Source: Larimichthys crocea (taxonomy: Eukaryota; Chordata; Actinopteri; Sciaenidae). From it: DNA of 64,000 bases. This document shows, piece after piece, positions 46,892 through 58,808 of the stretch; positions within the stretch are counted from its first letter, which is position 1, and the number at the start of each line of letters is the position of its first letter. The notes beneath the pieces were generated by a model that saw only the letters and a program-made list of their open reading frames with translations, did not search any database and was not told the origin of the DNA. The stretch covers positions 11,382,334-11,446,333 of the forward strand of contig NC_040032.1 of assembly GCF_000972845.2 (NCBI RefSeq), written 5' to 3'. Both the position numbers and the translations under genes were made by a program.

Positions 46892-47140
46892 GCCTCTGCC
46901 TGTCTCCTCCACCTCCCTCACATCTCTCCTCTGTTCATCTCTATTTATCGCTGCTAACTGGCTGTTTATCACCTCTGTTCCCTTCCTCCTGAGTCTATTT
47001 CTGTGTCTTCCTCCTCCTTTTTTTTACTCCCTCTGTTTGCACTGCACTCTCCCTTCTTATACAAGTCACACACACTCACACAGTCTGAGGTGTTATCATG
47101 AGCAGGGGATGAAACCTAACTGTGTGTGTTATGTCTTCAG
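46848..47140 (+). other. arhgap32: Intron 4 (293 bases) with (CA)n near the donor and (TG)n near the acceptor
   Basis: This short intron opens gtgagtcgacag, then (AC) at 46860-46889. It is pyrimidine-rich in the middle and ends tgtgtgtgt (47121-47129), then tatgtcttcag. The shorter TG run can pair with the long CA run. Read across the splice sites, exon 3 plus this intron produces a spurious 184-codon frame (46734-47288), which is in the wrong frame for the protein. Confidence 0.75.
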
Positions 47141-47225
47141 ACTTTGCTTCACCAAGGGCCACTTCCCCAAACTGGCAGAGTGCGCTCACTTCCACTACGA
47201 GAACGTGGACTTTGGCACAATTCAG
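47141..47225 (+). CDS. arhgap32: Rho GTPase-activating protein 32, coding exon 4 (residues 100-128)
   Basis: An 85-base exon between gtcttcag|actt and attcag|gtaaag. It completes Lys100 and ends in phase 0 after Gln128. It encodes LCFTKGHFPKLAECAHFHYE (101-120) and NVDFGTIQ (121-128), a block shared with ARHGAP32 and more loosely with ARHGAP33 directly before the PX domain. Cys102 is where I recall Ser or Pro in relatives. The protein continues in the family with PX, SH3 and RhoGAP domains and a long proline-rich tail. None of these is in the window, so the gene here is a 5' part and not a truncated gene. Confidence 0.9.
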
Positions 47226-50200
47226 GTAAAGAGCTCAAAGCTTCTTCTTCTTCTTCCTTCAAAGTCTAAACACACGTATCCAAACTGATGAAGAATTCAA
47301 GCTGTGGGTTGGACTGATTGCCCCCAGAGCAGTGTGTTTGCTTTTAAAATGTTGATGGGAAGTTGCTGTATGAGATTACAGCACCGCGGATGTCAATCAT
47401 TGAGTAGACGAAGCTTTAAACTTTGAAAAAGACTGTTTGCTCGAGTGATTCCCCCGTGGTGTTGGGTAAGAAATGGAAAGATGATGTTCATAAAGACACA
47501 GAGTATGACTCATGTGTCTCTTCAGATTGACGTCAAGCTGAATTCATGCGTTTTTTTTTCCCGCTATCATGAAGATGGCTGGTGATTTGCATTTGTTTGA
47601 TATCTTCTTCTCGAGTCGCCGGTTCAGCACGACCTCATTCACTCCCACGGCTCACACCTCGGCTCACTGTTACTCAAGCCTTTAAAAAAAAAAAGATTTA
47701 GGTCTATTAATATCATTAAAACTGTATTGACATTAAAGTACCGCCAGTGGCCGTATAGCTGTGGAGTAGAGGGTTACATAAGAGTCCCAATCCTGGAGGA
47801 ATCATGACTCCTATACCATCCCATGTTGTGGTGGGGAGGGCGAAGCAACCAGAGCAAATTAACTGTCATCCTGTTAGAATCACAGAAATTGTAGTCACAA
47901 ACCCTGAGAACAGAGAACCTTCACAGACAGGTATCTTTTTTTCCCAAATCATCAAAATTCCGTACTCGGCAGCAAGGAACTTAAAAGGTCTTAAAAATTC
48001 TGAAACTGGTAAGATTTTCATAGCTAAAATACCTGTCTGGATTTTTTAGATGCTTGAAATCAGACTCTGTCAAGGTTGTTATAGATTGTCTGCACCCCCG
48101 AGTATAAATCAAAGTATGATTAACAGTGAGGAATTCATGAAAAGAGACCCAAGAGTTTTAATGTGAGCACTACAGCTTGGATTCAACGAGGATTAGAAAC
48201 AATCAAAGAGACGCTCCGCCAATTTTACACACGGAGTCGAGTCAGCTGGAATACAACACCACCTGTGAAAGCGGTGCAACTTTGTAGGGTAGCAGTTCTT
48301 TATTGTCTGCTGTGTTTCTCTTGGAAGTTTGAGGATGATATGATTGTTATCTCAGCTTCCACAGAAAGTTGCTTATCAGCCTGAAGTTGTGGGATTTAAA
48401 AGAAATGCACTGCTGGGTTCTCATACTAAGGACTAAAAGTCTGGATGTATCGACCTTCTGCTGCTTTGTCAAAAGACCTCAAAGCTGTTTCGAGGATACA
48501 CATTGCTGTTGGTGGATGATGGATCGGTTTGAGCTGAATAGCGGCTGTAGAGAATGAAACAATTATTTTTAGTCCATGTCAATATAAAAAAAGTATTCTT
48601 ACTTTCAGAGAATGCGTCATAAAGATTGCACACACGGTCCGATCTCTACCCTTTCTCACCCAAACAGACGTTGTAATTATGTAAAGAAACCAGTAGGGGA
48701 CAGCAGTCAGCTAAACTTCTTTAAACACTGCTGTCAGGAGGGCAGCGTGTGCTGTAAAGCTCACATCTGCAGCACTTGACGTGCAGATCATTTGTTGATG
48801 TAACTCAGGTTACCCCACAGAAACCATCTATTCATCCAGCGCATAAAGAAAACTGAATTGTCTGTCATCAGTAGATTGCTTCTCCCTTTGTTATCCCAGC
48901 TGTGTGTTTGCTGGCTGCTCATACTGGCACAGCATGACTGTCTTGCCATTTGTGGTTTTTCATATTGCTCGCAGACATTCTCCCTGCCTTTTGCTTTGGT
49001 TGTTTGCTGCTCCATGGTTTCAGCATTCAGCACGACTTCTCGAGCCCCCGAGAGAAAAGTCGGCGTTGTCTTTGTTTGTTAAGGGATTCATTAATCTGTA
49101 TTTGTTCCCCGTGTCAATCAGTATATTCTATGTATGATCTTGTCTCAACAAAACACGTTTGCTCGCTTAATGAACTGGTCACGAATGCGTTCTCTTTGTT
49201 TCGCCCAAATGATTCTGACACGACGTAAATACTAAAGAGTTTTTGATGAATGAAAACATTGCTGCTCAGTTAAGCATTCAGGGAGTGTTTCCCTGAATAA
49301 AATGTTTGTGCTCATCATAGTTCATTGTACGCCCGATGTGTCTGCAATGAGTTTTGCATGTTGGCCGACAGTTTTGATGCATCTGTTACATCTCTGTTGG
49401 CTCTCCTTGACGTTGTGCCGAGGTTGGCCTGGTGATGTTAGTTGTATATTTGTGTTAGAAACCCACCAGTAGTTCTGCACTTCGCATCAAGCCTTCGCCA
49501 AGATTTTGTGTGCGGTGCATTGAACTGCGGCTTTAGGACTCGGGGGTCGGGCTCTAGACCTTCTGCTGGAAGACACATTCTTTCATTTCCATAATAAAAA
49601 ACCTTGCCAAGGGAGAATTTGAGTCAGACAAGGTTTTTGTTGTGGAAACATTACGATTTCATAGTCCAGAAGGCCAGAGAGGAGTGTGCCAGCATTCAGA
49701 GCAGCACTTGCGTGGCACTTTTTTCCCTTTTTAAAATACCAGAATCATATTTTCTGGTAACCTGCCGGACAATTTGCCAAAGGGGGGGTTGTGTTTTTTC
49801 TTTTTAGCTGATGAGAAAGGACCAATGTGTAGGATTTACATCACTCTTTCAAAGATCAGACAGGGAGGGGACAGATCTCTAAACTCGGTCTGATTATTAT
49901 CAAGGTTGTTCTCCTCTCAGAACAAGTATCATTTGTTGGTTTACCCGTAGCTGTATACTTGTTACAAATAACCTGCTTTTCCAGCTCAGCTGAGAATCTG
50001 ACAGGAGTTTATCTCCCGGCGGAGTCTGTCCATGCAGACGTGTAATTTCATGATGATTCGAGGTAAAGTGTTTACAAATTACATGTTAAGCGGCTGACTC
50101 ACCGCGAATGCAATTTGTGTGTTTCTGTAGGTGTGTTAGTACACACGGTTTAATGCAGGTTCAGTTAAAGGGAATGCAGAGAAGCAGTATTGCATGTAAT

Positions 50201-50254
50201 TGGACTGTGTGACTCGATAAATTCAGATTCTGCGTGTTTGCTTTTCATGGACTG
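47226..50254 (+). other. arhgap32: Intron 5, first part
   Basis: No exon recognised. In particular, the expected next exon (encoding the start of PX, LSLSEEQNE-like) was not found. Frames around 48788-49228 overlap on both strands and are not genes. Confidence 0.5.
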
Positions 50255-50412
50255 CATCCATCTTCCAACATCCAAACTTTTCTCGTTGGTGGAACGTCCT
50301 ACCAGTTCCTACAAGATCATGGGCGTCCCTCACTACCTTCAAAAACCTCCAGAAGACCTCCAGCTCTTCAGAGAGGACCTCCTCTCTAACATTACCAACA
50401 ACTGGACATGAT
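50255..50412 (+). mobile_element. Decayed 3' end of a LINE ORF2 (L2/Rex1-like)
   Basis: In the frame starting near 50288 the text reads W-N-x-L-P, then W-x-S-L-x-x-F-K-x-x-L-x-K-T. This is the pattern 'WNxLPxxIR...SLxxFKxxLKTxLF' at the C-terminal end of reverse-transcriptase polyproteins of fish LINEs. No start, no catalytic domain and no intact frame remain, so it is a dead, 5'-truncated insertion. Confidence 0.5.
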
Positions 50413-52794
50413 ACATCTACCCTTCTACAACTGTCAACTGTGACATTTCCAGCTCCATGATCAGCTCAAACTTTTCAATACTTTGTCTAAAGACGAATTA
50501 TCTATAAATCTAATGACAGTCTGTCTGACTCGCTGTTTATTGCATGCAGTGTAAACGCTTGTTCTACTAAAACAGAACCAGAAACCAACAGTTTGAGGTC
50601 GGCTGCACCTCAACAGCACTTAAATCTTCAACTTTTTTACTTGCTTTGACACAGGAGACATTCCCAGCCTCTTACTCTTTGCAACTGTGTATTTCCATAT
50701 TGAGTTTCTAATCCGTAAAGAGGATTTGAGGCGTGACAATAGCTGATGGGCCCGTTCTCCACCTCCACCATTATGAATAGAGCCTCTTTAAAAGAATGAA
50801 ACAATGTAATGTTTGTCCAGTCGGGGCTGCCAGAACAGTGTCAGTGCACTCGAGCTCATCTTTGGAGACATGCTACTTTTGAAAATATTAAAAATTCTTA
50901 AGAAGTCTCACACAGCTCTTCAGTTTCTTCAGTTGATGGAGGTGACACATTATTGTTGTGGCACGCTGCCCGAGATTCTATTGAATGTCAAAACTTTTCG
51001 CAAAATTTTCAAGTTGATTTATTGGTATTGATCAAACAACTCATTAAATCTTTTGAGCCACTGCTGGAAAAAGAAGAAAAAATCTGTAGGGGATGTGTTC
51101 AAGTCCGTGCTGACTCTGCAGCATCTTGCCACGTGATCATGCTTCGTATTCTCTCCTCTGCCCGTCCCAAAGGTGCTCCTATAGGTTCAGACCTTCTGGA
51201 AAACGTAGAACTGAATTAATGGTTGTGTTTCTCTGAGAGTGTGTGCATGCTTTTGATAAATGTAGACTGACTGTGGAGAGGCAGACACATCAACAAAGGA
51301 ACATCCTCCATACCGCTTCACCTTTTACTGCATGCAACTCGACGTTTACACTTGATTCTAACTCCACGTCGAGATCCAGCGTAGTTACAAACACCTTTCT
51401 GCCCAGTGCTGATTGTTCTGAGCTGATATTTGTTGGACTCCTGGTAGTTAGAAAGTTTCTGGCCTTTCTCCTCTGACCTGGCGCGTCCACGTTGCGTTTT
51501 GGCTCGTGCGCTGCGTGTTTTTATTAATGCCTATTTTTCGGTTTACTGGATCATTTTCCGCATTGTCTAAAAATCGCCGGAGGGCAGGTATTTACGATAC
51601 GACGGAACGGCCGCGTCTGGCAGCAAGACATGAAACCATATAACATTTAAAGTTACACATTCTTATGTTTACTTTAACAGCAAAAGGACTTGCTGACCTC
51701 GTCTCCACATGCTGTTTATATTGAGCTGCAGCCACAGTTTGTTGTTGAAAGGAGATGGCTGTTTGCCTTAAGAAGCATGTGTATCTAATAAAGAAGCCAC
51801 TTTCTTAAAACCTAATTTACTCTTCCTTTTTCTGAGTACGTACTGCACGTCTACTGCTAAACTGCTCTAGACAGTTTCACCGTGTCACCGTGGCTTGTGC
51901 CCTGCTTGATGTCTCTCTTGAACGGCCTCCAGCTTCCCTCTTTTCCACTCTGCTTCCACTCAGCCGTCTCCCAGCCCTGCAGGCCAGTGACTACTCCATA
52001 CAGTCTGCGTCCAGACACAAGGAAAACAACTTTATTGACTCCGGCACTACTATCCCGCTGTGCCACTGGGCAGTGCTCTTCCATATGGTTTATCTACAAC
52101 CTAGCATTTTGTCCCGCCTTGTTGCACACTGAGGTTCGTGCACTTACACATTTTTACTATTAATGGAGAGTTGAAAACCGCACAAACTGGCACCGTCCAA
52201 AAACTGCCACAGTTTTCAACTACTGTTTAGTGTATGATGATTAACAGCATTTGAAGTTTTTTTTTTAAAGGGGACTCCACTTAAAAAGTGTTTTGTTTGT
52301 TGTTCTGTGACTGTGATGTTTGAGCTTCTCTCTGTGGAAAGTTTCTTTGTGGTCACCTTGATTAAAAATCAGTTTAACACGTGCATGTACGAGCAGGATG
52401 AGGTGATGTCACTACTAGTTTGGAGCCAATCATGAGCGAGTGTGCAACTTGCACAAGTGTGATGTCAAAACTTGTCAAAACAAATTCAGTCATTTGTTGT
52501 TGGTAGATTCTGGATGTTTCCATGATGGAGAAATGTAATTGTAAGAACTTAAAATCTATCTGCAGGGGATCTTTAAAGACATCTGCGTACATATCTTTGC
52601 AGACTGCGACCTGTAAGAGTTAACGTTACCACTTTTACTGCTAGATCGACACCGTGAATATCTTTCTAGATTTGCCATATTTTTCTTAGATCTCTTTAAA
52701 CTTGTTTATATTTTAAATTTCATGTTTATTCATGTTTGTTTGACGTTTATTGCTGTTTACAGCAGAGATATAAAAGAAGCATTATTTCAGTTGT
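50413..52794. other. Intron 5 sequence without a recognisable gene
   Basis: The block 51475-51610 is unusually CpG-rich for an intron (gcgcgtccacgttgcg, atcgccgg, acgatacgacggaacggc) and unexplained. Overlapping frames at 51857-52163 on both strands are not recognised. Confidence 0.4.
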
Positions 52795-52841
52795 CTGCAT
52801 GTCCTGTACATATGGCAGCATTGACAATAAAGTTGACTTAA
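52795..52841 (+). repeat. LINE-like or retroposon 3' tail
   Basis: The sequence ctgcatgtcctgtacatatg, followed by gacaataaagttgactta, resembles the end of fish retroposons with an aataaa signal. It is only a tail. Confidence 0.35.
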
Positions 52842-54193
52842 TTTCGAGGGGAATCCGACAAATCTAATCTGGTGAAGGGGTCATGTTGGCATCAAGAATA
52901 AGCAAATAGAAACAGCCGATCTTCTCACTGATTGTCTTGCTTGTTTATGTATCTCATATAGAAGCATTAATATTAATTGAGTCTGTCTCATAAGCGTTCA
53001 GACTGTTAATCCAGACAGGTTAAACGATGATAAAAATAAACCCTACAGTTCACAGACAATGTACGACAGCAGAGCGTTCCTCTTGCATCAACCTGACGTC
53101 CACCATCTTTCACGTCCCTGCCGTTTGTTTTCTTCCACCGTCAGTACCGTGCACCGCCCTCCCAACACAAAAGATCTCTCCATTACATGCAGACGTTTAC
53201 TGGAATACACAGGAAGTATTATGCACAGCAGACGGTGACGTGAATAGAAAACGTGACTTTTACTGCCTGCATTGTGCAGATGTTGCAGAATCCGATGCTC
53301 TCATCTGTAGATTAATAATAAACATGAGCATGATATGTGGCCTGTGTGTACGTGAGAGAGACAAAGGCAGAGAAGGGTGGTGTATCCCTCCTTTGACAAT
53401 CATCACGGCCAATCAATCTGAGTTTAACAGCTGTGAAGGGTGCCCCCTCTCTCATCTCGACGACACTTATAAAGGCTTTGATTGTGGTGTGCGGGCTGCA
53501 TGTATGTGTGCGCTCGGGCGTGTGATGAAGACTGACGCCCCTCTCAGCTTTCCTTTAGGCCAGGTCACTGCGCGCTGCTGTACGGCTGATGCGTCTCAGC
53601 TGCGTCTACCTTCAGACTGTGACGTGACAGGAACCGTCTGGACGAGGACGAGGAGGAGGAGGAGGAGGGCGGGGGAGATCTGCTTGTCATTTTGCCTGCG
53701 CTCTAACTCATCCATGCACCATCCACCCTTCTCTCTTATCCATACCTCCATCACTTCGCCCGCCTGCGTCCGCCCTGCTAGCTGAGCATCGTGACACAAT
53801 ATGCTCCTGCTGCTTATCCCCTTCCCTCACAATGAACCAAGAGAGATGTATAGAGATGAATTCCCTCCCCCAGTGGGACCCAATCCATCAACTGCAGCAC
53901 CACGGCGAAGACAGCACACACCCAGGCTGTCCGTTAAAGGCACAGGGTTAGTAACTAACAGCCCGGTCGAGAGAATATTCATGACAGTAAAATGCAATTT
54001 TTCCAACCGTGAATAAAAGAAACCAGTCGAAGGTTTAACCGACTGAAACTTGAACCACGGCCTGCACAAATATGATGTCAACCACTCTGTCACATGGTCA
54101 TCCAGAGGACCTCTGTTCACTCCTTGTGAGAAGAGGATGATGTAACGGTTAGACTCATTCTGCCCTTGTTAGAGGAAACAAAAGACCAGCCGG
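52842..54193. other. Intron 5 sequence with the longest ORF of the window (not a gene)
   Basis: A 252-codon frame (53027-53785, +) is the longest in the window. It has no recognisable domain, is Cys/Arg/Ser-rich, includes an arginine run from an aggagg repeat and is opposed by a minus-strand frame. The length fits a chance event in a less AT-rich stretch. Confidence 0.35.
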
Positions 54194-54226
<33 letters not shown>

Positions 54227-54260
54227 CACACACGCTACACACACGCTACACACAATACAC
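54194..54260. repeat. (AC)n microsatellite followed by a 10-base 'ctacacacacg' minisatellite
   Basis: Uninterrupted AC at 54194-54225, then repeated ctacacacacg units to about 54260. Confidence 0.9.
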
Positions 54261-55978
54261 ATAACCTCCCTCTCATGGTATATAAGCGAGGACAACAAGA
54301 GGCTTGTAACTGTGAGATTTTCATTATAAAACCTCTCGGTTAGTCTGTTCAATATGTGATGCAGTCTGGGAAAAACTGCACAATTAGTCATGAAAGCGTT
54401 TGCATATTTTATCACTACTTATAATTCAGTTAGTTTAAGAAAGTTAGTTTTAATTGCCACACTCGCTGATGCAGTTTGTCACAAACATTTAAAAAATGAA
54501 AATCCAGTACACTGTTGAGAAATGAGCCCGGTCTGTCCGATTAATTTAGCATTAAGCTGTGAGACTTTTAGTCCCAAATTACACACAAATCATTAAGATT
54601 TGTCTACTGTGTCAAAATAAGTGTCTTGTTAAGTAAAACTGTGAATAAAAAATGTAAATCTTTTGCAGATATTTACAGCTTGGGGTCCTTTAAAACAAAG
54701 CAAAGCTGTCAGAGGTCTCTGGGGACACTGGGAGCGTCACGGGGAAGGTCGATCCGATGCCTTGGTAGTGATAGGGAAGAAATCGTAGAAAAGCTATGCA
54801 GGCAAGGGCAAACCACATTCGAACTCAGAACCTGCCGCGCCCTCCTTAAACCAACTCAAAGTTAAACAACAGTTTGAACAGTCAAACAAATCAGCTGATT
54901 TCACAGTCAGGCTCTGTCCACTTCAAGCCAGTGGGAGAAATGGGACGTTGTTTTTACACCTGCAGCTAAACTGGAAGTATAAAACGCTTCCTGTGCACCG
55001 GAGGATTTTTCCAAGGAAAGCACGTGCTGTTTAGGTCAGCGAGTATAAAAACCGTCTATGTCTGTATTCATGTAGCAAACGTGTTTGTCAGATGCATCAG
55101 GGCTGTGTACAGATGGAGATGTTCCCAGAGTGATACTCATGTTTTCCTACACTGCTTCTGATTTGTCCGCTAAGCCGACGTCCGTCCGGCCAAACTCTTC
55201 TCCATGTTCTTCTCTCTCTTGTTATGTCATCTGCAGCTCAGCCAGACTGATTTATTTCCTCCTTCACACTTGACAAACCATCCTTTCCTCTCCTACCTGA
55301 CCTGGGGGGCCCTCCAGCAGCGGGGGAAACGCCTGGGACGTGAAAACACTTAAACTGTTGAGCTGGCTGCTGGAGGAACAGCTTTCGCTCCAGGAGCACT
55401 GAAAGCATGTTCGGAACGTCTCGCCTCTTTTTTGGCCTCCGGGAAATAAAGTTGACATCGAAAAAAAAAGACAAAATTGCACCATCCTCTCGACATCAAG
55501 ATGGTGTTTTCTACATTCCTGTAAAGCCTGAATGTTGAGATGTCATGAAAAAATACTTTCCATTTGTCGGCCCATACATCGTGACCTGTGTTATCGATTC
55601 ATATCCTTTTATTTACATTAACTGACACATTAGCGTGTGACTACTATGGTCACTGTCCAGAGTGGCCTAAATTAGTAGGCTGCACATATTGACAATATGG
55701 ACCCAGCACTAAGGTGGAAATCCATTTTAGCCCCACTCGGTGCCCTTTTATTAGGTTAGTGCCCTTCAACTTGTACTTCTGTGTTTGAGCCAATGACGGC
55801 ACATGCGTGACATCACCAACAGGCAAAATATGCACAGGTAGTCTCCTGGCCTCCTGGCTAATCTAAAAATCGGTGAAGACGTGGACAAGTGGCAGACCTG
55901 ACACCTGTAATGTCACCTACCCGTCAATCAAAGCGTCCTCGCTCTTAATCCTGCATAACCTTAAGCCTTAATATAATG
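54261..55978. other. Intron 5 sequence without a recognisable gene
   Basis: No exon or element end recognised. A GC-rich block at 55300-55450 gives two overlapping minus-strand frames without family resemblance. Confidence 0.4.
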
Positions 55979-56176
55979 TGAACAGGTGAGTTGTATATAA
56001 ATTCACCCTCAGTACAGTTGTCATGAACGGGGAAATTAGCAACAGAGACCAAAACAGTTTTTTGTACCAGGCTGTAAACATGTTTATTTCTGCTGTGAAG
56101 TTGGACATTTGAACATGGGGACTTATGGAGACTGACTCACTTCTGGAGCCAGCCTCAAGTGGACGCTTGGGGACTT
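55979..56176 (-). repeat. Longest copy of the dispersed percomorph-type repeat
   Basis: It reads gaacaggtgagttgtatata, aattcaccctcagtacag, ttgtcatgaacggggaaatt, gtaccaggctgtaaacatgt, aacatggggacttatggaga and ctggagccagcctcaagtgg in order. Its first ~105 bases are nearly identical to the reverse complement of 21481-21583, so the two copies are young or have been homogenised. No terminal repeat identified. Confidence 0.75.
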
Positions 56177-56499
56177 CATAGCCACAAAGGTTGCAGCTTG
56201 TTTACAGCGGTATTGCGGCATTATTCAGCCGGCAGTGGAGGTAATAACAGCAGAATCTACGCCTGTATAAAACGAGGCCCACATCTACTTACGCACATTT
56301 CACATGATTCCTCTGTAACTTCCATCTCTCTGGTTCAGTGTGAAACAGCAAAAGGCGGCAACGAGCGGTCGTCTTTGTTGGACCTCTGAGTAAAAATGTC
56401 TTACAGTAAACAAATCTTTCTCATAATGGGATTTGTTTTGTCAACCTGCTCCAAGTCCTGATCTCATCCCCTTACAGTGATCTCTCCCTGTGTTTTAAA

Positions 56500-56980
56500 T
56501 CCCATTGCGCCCCCCTCGGCCCCTCGCTACATCCATTTTTATAGCTTTAGTAATGATTTCAGATGTAGCTCCTTCACACTTCCTCCTTTAGCTCTTGAAG
56601 TTACTGCAGCAGAGCCCCACAGGCAGTCCTGCACTCGGAGAAAAAACCTCCAGTTCTGCAGTCTGACAAAAATACCTCAGCGTGAAAATAGTGTCATGGG
56701 AGACCGGCCATTATTTTTAATCGCAGCGTTACTCTGGTGCTTTCTGCAAACTTTCATCTCCATTTATTCTGACATTAATGAGAGGCTTCCACCTGTGTAG
56801 TGCCTACTCTTAATTAGTGATGAATCACCGCGATGTGAGTCACAGTCCTCACATTCTTTGACTAATGGATTGAGGTCTTGTTTTTCCCCCATCATAGATT
56901 AAATTAGAAAGACGGACACAAATTTATATCACAATTCATTAAGCAGAGTGTGTTTCTGCTGCCAGGGCCTGTCGTGTTTT
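56500..56980. promoter_or_regulatory. Enhancer-like segment with several TAAT sites
   Basis: Non-repetitive block with agtaatgatttcag (56549-56562), gacattaatgag, cttaattagtgatgaatcac (56810-56829), gactaatgg, aattagaaag and cattaagc. The spacing of homeodomain-type sites and the absence of repeat signatures suggest a conserved non-coding element. The 107-codon frame 56477-56800 looks incidental. Confidence 0.2.
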
Positions 56981-57164
56981 TGTGTCATGATACTCTTTTA
57001 TTTTTTATTTTTTTGGGACCGCAGTCCGACTCCTGGCGTCTTGTCATCAGTCATCTCATCCATCAACCCAGATGAATCTGCACAAAGCCGCTGACAAATC
57101 CTACAATGTCCATAGATGAAAATAACATTATTATTAGTGTTAGCCCCTCAAGCAGTGAGGTTGT

Positions 57165-57385
57165 TTTTATTAGGCAGGTAGACGGCGTGGCTCCAGGGAT
57201 GGAGGTATCAGTCTGTCTTTGGTCCAGACTGAAATATCTCGACGTCCGTTTGATGGTTTCTATTTTAATCGTTTCTAGACTTTGTGTCTGACTTTAGTGT
57301 CTCTCTGATTTATTCTGTCTCGGAAAATTATTGGGTTTATTGCCATGAAATTAGGTGATTCCCAGATTTGTCTCCATCCGTTATA
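57165..57385 (+). repeat. Dispersed fish repeat, 'gtccagactgaaatat' family
   Basis: It contains tggtccagactgaaatatct, cgacgtccgtttgatggttt and, further on, tattgccatgaaattaggtg with attcccag, in the same order as at 10741-10856 but with an insertion of ~80 bases between the two halves. Confidence 0.55.
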
Positions 57386-58599
57386 AAAGTTTAAACGTGT
57401 TTAATTGATTCTTTAAAATGTGACAAAATGCCTGTAAAAATAAAGTTAGAGTTAACTGCCCGAAAACAGTAGTGCACAGAGTAGTCGATTACTATTAGCT
57501 GCTCCGTATAATGTGATCAGGCCCAAAGATAACACTGCAGTCCAGTTCATTCATGTCTGAGTGAAGTCAGGAATTCAACATGGATCTCAGGACGAGAGCA
57601 CACTGCTACAGAACATCTGTAATTAACAGATTTTACACAATAATGAGGGAGATTAATTCTGCAAGGTCAGAAAATGCTAAACATTTTTTTTTTTTTTTTG
57701 AGGGTTTGTACTCTTCTAATCCGAATCAGCCCGTGGCTGCATTTCCTGGACACACCGTCTGACCTTCCCACGTGTGCTTTGTGATAAATCAGTCCGACCT
57801 GTCGCTGGCATAGCAGAGCGGAGAGATGAATGAACTGGGTCATCATTGGATTATCATTTGATAAGCATAAGCAGACTTGTAGCAGAGAATGATTTGATGC
57901 TCTGCTTCGGCAGCCAGTCCGACCGGACGTCCCGACTCACTGAGTGGAACGTCCGACAGCTCATCTTCGGGGGACGATTTTGGCTCGGCGGTGACTTTTA
58001 GCAAACTGACACATCGCTGCACTTCTGCTGTGAAATGTTTGGAGGCAGGTGCGGTTAGAGGAAGTCAGTTCAGGAATGACGGTTGCAGCAATAAGAGTAA
58101 GTACTTTAGTTTGTTTCAACCTGAAGTTTAATTGAACTTCTTTTGAGGTTGGATCTCTTTTTCTTCCCCACACACACACACACTTTGTATATTTTTCAAG
58201 CAGAACAGGAAGCAGTTTTGTGAGTCTTGCTGGTCTCTTGCAGCTCTGTGTCCTTGTGGCCTCTCTTGGCTCCCACATGTCCTCCTACTTTTGCTCAGAT
58301 TTCTGCTCTGCTCTCCAGCAATATGTCTTTTTAATCCCTCTCATGTGTGGATGGCACACATGAAGTCATCCCAGCTGATGCAACCTGCACTTTTAGTTCG
58401 GCGTTATATTTTCGGTGGCTCCATTTCCACTTTGCAAAGTGCGCTGGACACACTCCGCGATTATTTATTGTGGAGTGAATTTTTAGACGCTCGCTTGCAG
58501 TTTGAAGCAGCTTCCTTTTTTTTTTTTGCTGCACTTGCAAAGCATCAGTCTTTAACTTAATTAAATGGACTTGGAGGTGTGTAATGCCCAGATGTGCTT
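57386..58599. other. Intron 5 sequence without a recognisable gene
   Basis: Poly-T near 57686-57700, (CA)n near 58170 and poly-T near 58516. Frames at 57961-58278 (-) and 58291-58678 (both strands) overlap and are not recognised. Confidence 0.4.
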
Positions 58600-58764
58600 T
58601 AACTCTCTGTTCATTTTCTACTTGCAAGAGCTGCAGATTTCCAACAAAACGCCACCGTGCGAGAGGACGAGTGCACATGTGGAAGGAAACCGCTCTCCCT
58701 CAAGTGCACCCCCTCCCCCTCCTTTTTTTTGTGTTACCTCCTGCCCTCTCCCTCTCCTCTGCTT

Positions 58765-58808
<44 letters not shown>

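Noticed and set aside
46734..47288. 184-codon frame overlapping exons 3 and 4
   Set aside because: It ignores the splice sites, reads exon 3 in the wrong frame and passes through the (CA)n tract of intron 4.
53027..53785. Longest open frame (252 codons, + strand)
   Set aside because: No domain, no recognisable homology, odd composition (Cys/Arg/Ser-rich with an Arg run from a short repeat), a competing minus-strand frame, and a position in the middle of an intron.
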